Source: Actomonas aquatica (GTDB lineage: Bacteria; Verrucomicrobiota; Verrucomicrobiia; Opitutales; Opitutaceae). From it: a DNA stretch of 64,000 nucleotides. Positions 8,971-16,820 of this stretch are shown in pieces; within the stretch, counting starts at the first letter, position 1, and each line of letters begins with the position of its first letter. Location of the stretch: contig NZ_CP139781.1 of NCBI RefSeq assembly GCF_019679435.2, positions 3,162,001-3,226,000 on the forward strand, written 5' to 3'. The notes under the pieces are model-generated. The model was not told the DNA's origin, did no database searches, and saw nothing but the letters and a program-made list of their open reading frames with translations. The translations under genes and the position numbers were made by a program.

Positions 8971-9000
8971 AAATGTAGACAGGTGACGACATGACCCCTT
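8971..9000 (-). repeat. Right terminal inverted repeat of RAYT element
   Basis: Perfect 30-base reverse complement of 7984-8013. It lies 35 bp upstream of the transposase start codon. Similarity to the left copy ends at both borders, so the pair delimits a unit of 1017 bp. Confidence 0.93.
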
Positions 9001-9026
9001 CTGCCTGCCCCTCTTCAGCCTGCCGC

Positions 9027-10220
9027 CTACGGATCTCCCGCAATCGTCGACAAAAGCTCGGCATCTTCATGATCCAAACGTCTTTTCTCCAAAGAACCCA
9101 GCAACTGCATTAGACCACTGTGGCGCTTTTTATAGATACTCAATTTCTCACTTAGCCGGGCAATCTGTTCTCTCGCTGCGCTACCATTGGTGCCCACCGA
9201 TTCCGCACACTCCTCCATCTTGCTCTCTATATCGAATATACAACTCTCACACTTACTAACTTCACGCTCCACCACTTGAATTTCTCTCCACAAGTTCCTT
9301 TCATCTTTCTCCGCTATTGAAACCCGCAAATTCGGACGCTGGACGCGTGTTTCTTGAATCACACGCTCATCAAGCCTGCCACCGATATTCTTATTCGCCT
9401 GCGACAAGAACCGGTGCGGCTTATACATTAAAAACCGCTGGCCAGTCTCTTCTACAAATTCTGCCACAAGTTCCGGCCTTGGGCCCAAGGTATTTCCCGA
9501 CTTCATCAACCACCAATCTTCTTTTTGATCATCAGAAACAAAAATCACATCCCTAGAATCCGTCTTAGATTTAAGAACAATCTCCTTCCAAATTATCAGA
9601 TCCGCATATGGGCGATAGATATCCCCATCCGTTGACTTAGAATCATCCTTAAATCCGGGTGGTATGTGCCGCTTGTATCGAACCTCGCCCTCCTTAGCTA
9701 TCGTGTCTTTCTCCTCACGAGAAAATCCCCCACCTACCCTACCACCGATCACTAATTCGACTCGATCGAGGATAGGATCTTTTGAGACAAGATTTTTGTA
9801 ACTCTCAGCTTCACCATCTAGATGCTCAACTATCTCACCAACCATCGTATTTAGCTTCTTCGCAAGCGGTTCACTCAAGAATGGATGTGCTCGCTCACTC
9901 TCAAACCGCTTGCTAATATTTTCGAGCTCAGTCTTCGCGGACTTGTATGATTTCTCTTGCTCAAGTATTACATCAACCCTCTTACGGAGAAATTCAAAGC
10001 ACGCTTGGTGCGGGGTCCAAATCCGATGCTTATGCTTAGTCAGCAAATCCAACAAAGCACCACGCGTCCCAACAGAATAGCGATAAAGGTTAAGTAACAC
10101 ATTGGCATCAAAGATGATTAGTGCCGATTTCCAAATCTCACTAATGATTAAATCACTTGGCTTAATATAACCAGGAAACTGCTCCCTCAATCTAGCATTC
10201 TCTGCTTTCTTATTACTCAT
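9027..10220 (-). CDS. PIN-like domain nuclease with C-terminal coiled coil
   Basis: 397 residues. LIIFDANVLLNLYRYS (Asp38) is the first acidic motif of PIN-like nucleases of the PIN_8 type. Further acidic candidates are Glu76 (HQACFEFLRK), Asp207 (YADLIIWKEI) and Asp230/231 (VIFVSDDQKEDWW). Residues ~85-145 and ~310-390 are long charged helices, the latter probably a coiled coil with a Cys pair (KCESCIF). Codon use is clearly AT-richer than the neighbours, suggesting recent acquisition. It lies between the RAYT element and higBA. PIN_8 proteins are often found in defence or accessory islands; RNase activity is inferred only. Confidence 0.8.
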   Translation of the reverse strand: MSNKKAENARLREQFPGYIKPSDLIISEIWKSALIIFDANVLLNLYRYSVGTRGALLDLLTKHKHRIWTPHQACFEFLRKRVDVILEQEKSYKSAKTELENISKRFESERAHPFLSEPLAKKLNTMVGEIVEHLDGEAESYKNLVSKDPILDRVELVIGGRVGGGFSREEKDTIAKEGEVRYKRHIPPGFKDDSKSTDGDIYRPYADLIIWKEIVLKSKTDSRDVIFVSDDQKEDWWLMKSGNTLGPRPELVAEFVEETGQRFLMYKPHRFLSQANKNIGGRLDERVIQETRVQRPNLRVSIAEKDERNLWREIQVVEREVSKCESCIFDIESKMEECAESVGTNGSAAREQIARLSEKLSIYKKRHSGLMQLLGSLEKRRLDHEDAELLSTIAGDP

Positions 10221-10307
10221 GGCGTTAAATGAAGGTGGTGGTGCTGTGGATGTAAGTGCGAGGAACAGACTGTTGGATTCATGCCTTCACCTGATCAAAC
10301 TGGAGGG

Positions 10308-10604
10308 CTACGCAGTCACCAACTCCGAGGCCGGACGAACTGCTTTAGCCAGTTTGGGGGCTTCGGTCGCAAGAGCCCGGAAGTCGCACTCGACCTGAAT
10401 CCCGTGCCAGAATTTTGGCGACTGGTCGAAGAAGGCGCCGAATCGGATGGACATGGCGGGGGTGATGGAGCGCTTGCCGAGGACGATTTCGTTAATGGCA
10501 CGAGGAGCCACGCCGATGGCGCGGGCCATGGCGTTTTGGGAGATGCCCATCGGCTTCAGGTATTCCTCCAAGAGGATTTCACCGGGTGTGATCGGCGGGT
10601 TCAT
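10308..10604 (-). CDS. higA: HigA-family antitoxin (XRE helix-turn-helix)
   Basis: 98 residues from the ATG at 10604; a TTG two codons earlier is also open. The start, [20 protein letters not shown], is the HigA signature, followed by the [23 protein letters not shown] and the conserved tail [19 protein letters not shown]. It lies 31 bp after higB in the same orientation, the toxin-first order typical of higBA. It should bind and neutralise HigB and repress the shared promoter. Confidence 0.94.
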   Translation of the reverse strand: MNPPITPGEILLEEYLKPMGISQNAMARAIGVAPRAINEIVLGKRSITPAMSIRFGAFFDQSPKFWHGIQVECDFRALATEAPKLAKAVRPASELVTA

Positions 10605-10635
10605 AAGCAATAACGTGTAACGTCATACGGGTGTT

Positions 10636-10914
10636 TCAATGGTAATCTTGAACCCGAACTTCGGCAGGACCGGCATCGGTCCAGCGGAAGACGATGCGCC
10701 ATTGGTCGTTGATGCGGATGGAGTGATAGCCGGCAAGGTCACCAGAGAGCGGTTCGAGGCGATTGCCGGGCGGAACGGAGAGGTCGCCGAGACGTTCGGC
10801 GTGGTTCATTTGGATGAGTTTGCGCAACGCGACACGGGCGATGGCGTGGAAGCGTCGGTTCTTCTCCTCGTGGAAGAGTTGTTCGGTGTCTCGATCGGCG
10901 AACGACTGGATCAT
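10636..10914 (-). CDS. higB: HigB-family toxin (RelE-like mRNA interferase)
   Basis: 92 residues with the HigB/RelE fold signatures: [19 protein letters not shown] at the N-terminus, [39 protein letters not shown] and the basic core [11 protein letters not shown]. Known HigB proteins cleave mRNA at the ribosome. First gene of the pair, with higA 31 bp downstream. All expected conserved residues (Arg/Lys in the helix, the QWRIVF strand) are present, so the toxin looks functional. Confidence 0.94.
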   Translation of the reverse strand: MIQSFADRDTEQLFHEEKNRRFHAIARVALRKLIQMNHAERLGDLSVPPGNRLEPLSGDLAGYHSIRINDQWRIVFRWTDAGPAEVRVQDYH

Positions 10915-10964
10915 TCTTATGGGGTGTAACGTTGGTGCGGGGCGGTTTCTTTCAATGGGGCATG

Positions 10965-10990
10965 AAAAAGGCCCGGTTTTGAGCCGGGCC
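10965..10990 (-). terminator. Intrinsic terminator downstream of nrdA
   Basis: Perfect 7-bp G/C stem GGCCCGG/CCGGGCC (10970-10976 with 10984-10990) around a 7-base loop. On the minus strand it is followed by a run of five T. It lies ~70 bp past the nrdA stop and before the higB start region. Confidence 0.8.
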
Positions 10991-11056
10991 CGAAGGGAGA
11001 GCGGAGAGGCAGGTCAAGCGCCTGCAAGCAGGCAGCCTACGTTGAGGTTCGCACGC

Positions 11057-14000
11057 TTACTGACAGGCTTCGCACTCCTCTCCGTTGCGCATCGCCTCGA
11101 TTGAACAGGCGCGCTTCTCGGCCTCGGTAAAGGTCTTTTTCTGGCCTGCTTCCGCCGTCGCACCACGCATCTCCTTCTTCACAGCAACCGTGGCTTTCTC
11201 GATGTTCGAGGCGCCCAAGGTCCTCAAATAATACGTGGTCTTGAGGCCGGTGTGCCAGGCGTGGCGATACATGTGGCTCAGGGTCTTGAGGTCCGGCGTC
11301 GCCAACCAGAGGTTCACCGACTGGGCCTGGTCGATCCACTTTTGGCGGCGGGCCGCCGCGTCCACCACCCACTTGTGATCGATGCCGAAGGCGGTGAGAT
11401 ACTTCGCTTTGATGTCCTCGGGAATCCGATCGATGTCCTTCAGCTCGCCGTCGAAATACTTGAGGTTGTCGATCATGTCCTGGTCCCACAGGCCGCGGGC
11501 CTTGAGGTCGCGGACGAGGTGGTGGTTCAGCACGGTGAAGTCACCGGACAGGTTGCTCTTCACGAAGAGATTCTTGTAGCCGGGCTCGATGCAGGGGCTG
11601 GTGCCGGTGATGTTGGAAATGGTCGCGGTTGGGGCGATGGCCAGCACGTTGCTGTTACGCATGCCTTGCTTGGCGATCTTCTCGCGCAGCGGGGTCCAGT
11701 CCATCTTGCCACCGCGCGGGACCTCGACCGGAACGCCGCGTTCCTGCTCGAGGAGGTCGACGGTGTCGGGCGGGAGGAGTCCGCGGTCCCACTTGGAGCC
11801 TTTGTAGCTCGAGTAGGTGCCGCGCTCGGCGGCGAGGTCGGAGGAGGCTTCGTAGGCGTAGTAGGCGATGGCCTCCATCATCTCGTCGTTGAAGTCGACG
11901 GCGGCCTCGGACGCGAAGGCGATGCCCTTGCGGTAGAGGGCGTTGGCCAGACCCATGACACCCATGCCGATGGGGCGGTGGCGACGGTTGGAGGTCTCGG
12001 CGGCCTTGGTCGGGTAGAAGTTGATGTCGATGACGTTGTCGAGCGCGCGGATGGCGGTGCGGATGGTCTCGCGCAGCTTCTCGTGGTCGATCGCGCCGTC
12101 GGGCGTGAGGTGGTTCTCGATGATGACCGAGCCGAGGTTGCAGACGGCGGTCTCGTCGTTGGAGGTGTTGAGCGTGATCTCGGTGCAGAGGTTGGAGGAG
12201 TGCACCACGCCGACGTGGTCCTGCGGCGAGCGGAGGTTGCAGGCGTCTTTGAAGGTGATCCAGGGGTGGCCGGTCTCGAAGAGCATGGAGAGCATCTTCT
12301 TCCAGAGCTCTAGGGCCTTGATCTTCTGGCCGTAGATTTTGCCTTCCTCGGCGAGTTGCTCGTAGCGCAGGTAGGCTTCCTCGAACTTTTTGCCGTAGAG
12401 GTCGTGGAGGTCCTTCACCTCGTTGGCGCGGAAGAGGGTCCACTCCTCGCGGGCTTCCATACGCTTCATGAACAGGTCGGGAATCCAGTTGGCCGTGTTC
12501 ATGTCGTGGGTGCGACGGCGGTCGTCACCGGTGTTTTTGCGAAGTTCGAGGAACTCGAAGATGTCGTTGTGCCACGACTCGAGGTAGGCGCAGCCGGAGC
12601 CCTTGCGCTTGCCGCCCTGGTTGACGGCGACGAGCTGGTCGTTGTGGAGCTTGAGGAAGGGGATGACGCCCTGCGACTCGCCGTTGGTGCCGGCGATGTG
12701 CGCGCCGGTGCCGCGGACGGCGGACCAGGAGCCACCGAGGCCGCCGGCCCACTTGGAGAGCTGGGCGTTCTCGGCGATGCCGCGATACATGATGCCCTCG
12801 AGGGAGTCGTCGACGTAGTAGAGGTAGCAGGAGGAGAGCTGGGAGTGCAGCGTGCCGGAGTTGAAGAGTGTCGGCGTGGAGCTGCAGAAGCGGCGGCTCT
12901 TGTAGAGGTTGTAGAGCGAGAGCACGCGGGCTTCGCGGTCGCCCTCTTCGCCGAGGAAGAGGCCCATGGAGACGCGCATCCAGAAGAGCTGCGGGGTCTC
13001 GAGGCGGCGGGCCGGCTTCACCGTCTTGTCGATGATGAGGTAGCGATCGTAGAGGGTCTGGACGCCGAGGAAGTCGAGCTCGAGGTCGGCGGAGGGATCG
13101 AGGGCTTCGGCGAGGCGTTCGAGGTCGTAGTCGAGGAGCTTGCCGTTGATGCGTTTGATGTCGGCGCCGTGCTTGAGGTGCTTGGCGAGGGCCTTGTGGT
13201 GGAACTCCTTCAGCTTGCCGATGCCGTCGGTGACGATGTCCCAGCCGAGGACTTCCTGGTAGATGTAGGTGAGCTGGATGCGGCCGGCGAACTTGGAGAA
13301 GTCGGCGTCCTTTTCGATGAGGGTCTTGGAGTTGAGGACGATGGTGGAATCGAGGTCCTTTTGGTTGATCTCATCGAAGACGGAGCGGAGGAGCTCGATC
13401 TCGATCTCCTCGGGGGAGAGGCAGAGGTCGAGGCCGATGGAGGCGAACTCGATGCGCTTCTTGAGGTCGGCGCGGTCCCAGAGCTTGGTGGAGCCGTCGG
13501 GCTGCTTGACCACGATCATGGCGGGCTGGGCGGAGGCGGCGGCCTTGCGGAAGGCGGCCTCGTCGCCCTCGTCGTTGTCGTTGGACTCGTCGCGGTGCTC
13601 GTTGCGCAGGGCGCGGTAGAGGATGTAGGCCTCGGCGACCTTGTAGTGGCCGGACTTCATGAGCTCCTCCTGGACGATGTCCTGGATCTCCTCGATGTGG
13701 ACGAAGCTCTGCTTGGAGCCGAGCACGCGGGCGGTGACGGCCTCGGTCACGCCGACGGCGCCGGAGGAGTCCTGCTGGAGGGAGAGGAAGGATTTGCGGA
13801 CGGCGATCTCGACCTTTTGGGCGATGTAGGGGACGACTTGGTTGGAGCGGCGGATGACGCGCACGCCGGCGGTGGCGTGACGGGAGCCGGGAGGGGTGAG
13901 CTTGCGGGAGCGGTTGAGGAGGAGGCTCTTGGCGACGTCGTAGGCGTTGTTGTCGACGAGGGTCTTCTCGATGAGCTCGTAGAGGTCGTTGAGGGAGACC

Positions 14001-14323
14001 TTGAGCGGGGACTGCTTGAGGGACTGGGCGGCGAGGTTGGCGGCGACCTCCTTCACGATGCGGCCCACGAAGCCGCGCGTCTCGGGGGTGAAGATGTTGC
14101 CCTTCTCGCCGCGGGCGAGGTGCACGTTGGTGACGGCGTTGCCCAGGGTCTCGGCGACTTCGGCCAGGTTAAACTCCGTCTCGCCCTGCGGCGCGATCAG
14201 CTTGATGGGCGGGAGCAGGGGCGTGTCGGTGGGCACGCACTCGCGCCAGGCGTAGCTGGGTCGGTCGGCGGTGTTTTGGTTGGCGGCTTTGAGCGCGAGG
14301 TCGTGGGCGAGGGAAGGATTCAT
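11057..14323 (-). CDS. nrdA: Ribonucleoside-diphosphate reductase, class I alpha subunit
   Basis: 1088 residues. Converts ribonucleotides to deoxyribonucleotides together with NrdB. The ~370-residue N-terminal part appears to hold up to three ATP-cone regulatory domains: one from ~residue 50, one around VRVIRRSNQVVPYIAQKVEI, and one around VVKQPDGSTKLWDRADLKKR. The catalytic barrel shows CSSTPTLFNSGTLHSQLSSC, the radical-site motif NLCTEI (Asn, Cys, Glu) and AVCNLGS. The C-terminus, EECEACQ, carries the redox Cys pair that passes electrons from thioredoxin. It is larger than E. coli NrdA (~760) because of the extra ATP-cones, as in the chlamydial class Ic type. It lies downstream of nrdB. Confidence 0.97.
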   Translation of the reverse strand: MNPSLAHDLALKAANQNTADRPSYAWRECVPTDTPLLPPIKLIAPQGETEFNLAEVAETLGNAVTNVHLARGEKGNIFTPETRGFVGRIVKEVAANLAAQSLKQSPLKVSLNDLYELIEKTLVDNNAYDVAKSLLLNRSRKLTPPGSRHATAGVRVIRRSNQVVPYIAQKVEIAVRKSFLSLQQDSSGAVGVTEAVTARVLGSKQSFVHIEEIQDIVQEELMKSGHYKVAEAYILYRALRNEHRDESNDNDEGDEAAFRKAAASAQPAMIVVKQPDGSTKLWDRADLKKRIEFASIGLDLCLSPEEIEIELLRSVFDEINQKDLDSTIVLNSKTLIEKDADFSKFAGRIQLTYIYQEVLGWDIVTDGIGKLKEFHHKALAKHLKHGADIKRINGKLLDYDLERLAEALDPSADLELDFLGVQTLYDRYLIIDKTVKPARRLETPQLFWMRVSMGLFLGEEGDREARVLSLYNLYKSRRFCSSTPTLFNSGTLHSQLSSCYLYYVDDSLEGIMYRGIAENAQLSKWAGGLGGSWSAVRGTGAHIAGTNGESQGVIPFLKLHNDQLVAVNQGGKRKGSGCAYLESWHNDIFEFLELRKNTGDDRRRTHDMNTANWIPDLFMKRMEAREEWTLFRANEVKDLHDLYGKKFEEAYLRYEQLAEEGKIYGQKIKALELWKKMLSMLFETGHPWITFKDACNLRSPQDHVGVVHSSNLCTEITLNTSNDETAVCNLGSVIIENHLTPDGAIDHEKLRETIRTAIRALDNVIDINFYPTKAAETSNRRHRPIGMGVMGLANALYRKGIAFASEAAVDFNDEMMEAIAYYAYEASSDLAAERGTYSSYKGSKWDRGLLPPDTVDLLEQERGVPVEVPRGGKMDWTPLREKIAKQGMRNSNVLAIAPTATISNITGTSPCIEPGYKNLFVKSNLSGDFTVLNHHLVRDLKARGLWDQDMIDNLKYFDGELKDIDRIPEDIKAKYLTAFGIDHKWVVDAAARRQKWIDQAQSVNLWLATPDLKTLSHMYRHAWHTGLKTTYYLRTLGASNIEKATVAVKKEMRGATAEAGQKKTFTEAEKRACSIEAMRNGEECEACQ

Positions 14324-14629
14324 TTTCTTAAGTCTAAAAGTCTAAAGGTCGGAAGGTCTAAAGGTCGGGAAGCGGACAGGCGCAGGCGGGGACGCGAGCG
14401 CCCGGTCGACGCTGGGACGCGGGTCGGCCGGGCACGGAAGAAGTCAGACGACGAACTGGCAGAAGGAACGAAGCTGGGGAGACGACGGAGGTAGGGGTAG
14501 GGTTGAAGGTTCTGGTTTTGGGGGCGAAAGCGCGGTCGGTTTTTAGGGGGGAGCGCCGGGCCTTAGGGTTTGCGAGCGGTGGAAGGGGAAGACCACCGCC
14601 CGGCCGGTCAGGCGCGACGACCGCAGGGA
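14324..14629. other. nrdB-nrdA intergenic region (306 bp)
   Basis: No coding gene seen. It contains a short tandem repeat next to the nrdA start (14330-14370) and a 7-bp hairpin GCGGTGG/CCACCGC at 14576-14599, just after nrdB. The hairpin lacks a clear T-tract and may be a processing site or weak attenuator rather than a full terminator. Confidence 0.5.
14330..14370. repeat. Short tandem repeat (TCTAAAGGTCGG units)
   Basis: Three imperfect copies of a ~12-16 bp unit with core GTCTAAAGGTCGG or GTCTAAAAG, directly before the nrdA start codon and on the 5' side of the message. The position would place it in the nrdA ribosome-binding region. It has no coding content. Confidence 0.6.
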
Positions 14630-15715
<1,086 letters not shown>

Positions 15716-15815
15716 GGCAGGCGCGGGTGGTCCGGAAAGGTTGGCGGAGGAAGACGAAACGGAGGCTGAAAGCTGGCGGAAACCGGTCGTTGTTTGCGGC
15801 TGAGCGCCAACTCGC

Positions 15816-15869
15816 GAACAAAAGTTGTTCAGAGTTGTTCGCACGTTGTTGACCACAAGGGGTTGTGGT
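15816..15869 (-). promoter_or_regulatory. Candidate NrdR-like box and GAACAA repeats upstream of nrdB
   Basis: CCACAAGGGGTTGTGG at 15853-15868 is a perfect dyad whose outer arms match the NrdR-box pattern (CACAA, 4 bases, TTGTG); the centre is G/C rather than TATA. Next to it, GAACAAAAGTTGTTC (15816-15830) is a second dyad, and a further GTTGTTC half-site follows at 15834-15840. All lie 100-150 bp upstream of the nrdB start. NrdR is the usual repressor of ribonucleotide reductase operons; assignment here is by similarity and position. Confidence 0.4.
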
Positions 15870-16240
15870 TACCCGCCCGACAGGCCACTACCGATGGGCT
15901 TGAGGCCAAATTCCGTCAACTGGTTTGTCCTCAAAAAATGCCAAAAAAAACTTCATTTTCCCCTTGATGTGACGAGACCCAAACACGCCCCCGGAGCAGG
16001 CCCCCCAAACGGGCTGAGCGCAGCTCCCCGGGAGCATTCCGGCAAGGTCGGCGCAACACGGCGAAGCGACGTTACGCAAGCCCCCTTGGGGCAGGGTTTA
16101 AGCGACCGCCAAGGTCGCGCGGACCTTCGCAAATCAGGTTGACGCGGACGACCCCGGCTGCGTCGGGCCGGTGCTTCCCGGTCACTCCCCTCGCCCTTCC
16201 AACCGCCCCCGACGCCGCCCGGAGGTCGGCGTCCACCTAC
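15870..16240. other. Non-coding 370-bp region with several short hairpins
   Basis: No supported gene. Perfect short inverted repeats: GCCCCTTGGGGC (16082-16093), GCGACC/GGTCGC around a 5-base loop, and GCTCCC/GGGAGC near 16022-16034. They are spaced over ~100 bp. I do not recognise RNase P, 6S, SRP, tmRNA or a B12 riboswitch. It could be a small RNA or just the nrdB upstream region. Confidence 0.3.
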
Positions 16241-16810
16241 TTAGAACGGAGCGGCGCTGGAGCGCGTGCGCACTCGCGCCCGCTCGGCGGCGCACTCGGG
16301 ACAATCGGTATAGGTGAAGGCAACGGGCTCCCCCTCGGGCACCACCACTTCCATGGCACACCATTCACCGTCGGCATTCGCCACTCGGCGACAGCGACGG
16401 CAACTGGGCAGCGCCTGATCGATCCGACCCGCGCGGTCGGCAAACCCGATCAAACGCCGGGCGACGCCGAGGCGCATGGCCAGCTCTTCTGGATTGATCG
16501 GCTTGGTGAGAAAATCGTCCACGCCAGCACGCAGGGCCATTTCGCGGTTGGAGCGGGTGGGCGCACGGTTGGTCAGCAGGATGAAATACACGTAATGCCC
16601 CGCCTGATCCCGCACGCGCTGACAGAGGTCCAGACCGGTGATCTCCGGCATCACCCAATCGCTGATCACGATCTGCGGCTCTTCACGGATAATCATATCC
16701 CAGGCAGAACGCCCGTCGACGGCCTCGATGGGTTCGCAACCGTGCTCCCGCAGTGCGGCATCGAGCATCAGGCGGGTGACGTATTCGTCGTCGGCAATGA
16801 GAACTTTCAT
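16241..16810 (-). CDS. Response regulator: receiver plus Cys-rich (zinc-binding?) C-terminal segment
   Basis: 189 residues from the ATG at 16810; the frame stays open to a TTG two codons earlier. Residues 1-115 are a complete receiver domain: acidic pocket at Asp7-Asp8, phospho-acceptor Asp51 in VISDWVMPEITG, Thr80 and Lys103 (TKPI). There is no HTH or enzymatic output domain. Instead residues 130-175 contain CRRC (137-140), Cys151 and CPEC (170-173), a likely zinc-ribbon-like unit. The gene starts 10 bp after the stop of the adjacent hybrid kinase, so the two are almost certainly co-transcribed and it is the probable phosphorelay partner. Confidence 0.9.
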   Translation of the reverse strand: MKVLIADDEYVTRLMLDAALREHGCEPIEAVDGRSAWDMIIREEPQIVISDWVMPEITGLDLCQRVRDQAGHYVYFILLTNRAPTRSNREMALRAGVDDFLTKPINPEELAMRLGVARRLIGFADRAGRIDQALPSCRRCRRVANADGEWCAMEVVVPEGEPVAFTYTDCPECAAERARVRTRSSAAPF

Positions 16811-16820
16811 GGTCAATCAC

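Noticed and set aside
12356-14494. 712-residue open frame antisense to nrdA
   Set aside because: Gly/Val/Glu/Leu-rich repetitive shadow of the real nrdA frame on the other strand, with no domain motifs.
15716-16240. Possible cobalamin riboswitch upstream of the ribonucleotide reductase genes
   Set aside because: The B12-box sequence and its surrounding helices could not be found on the minus strand.
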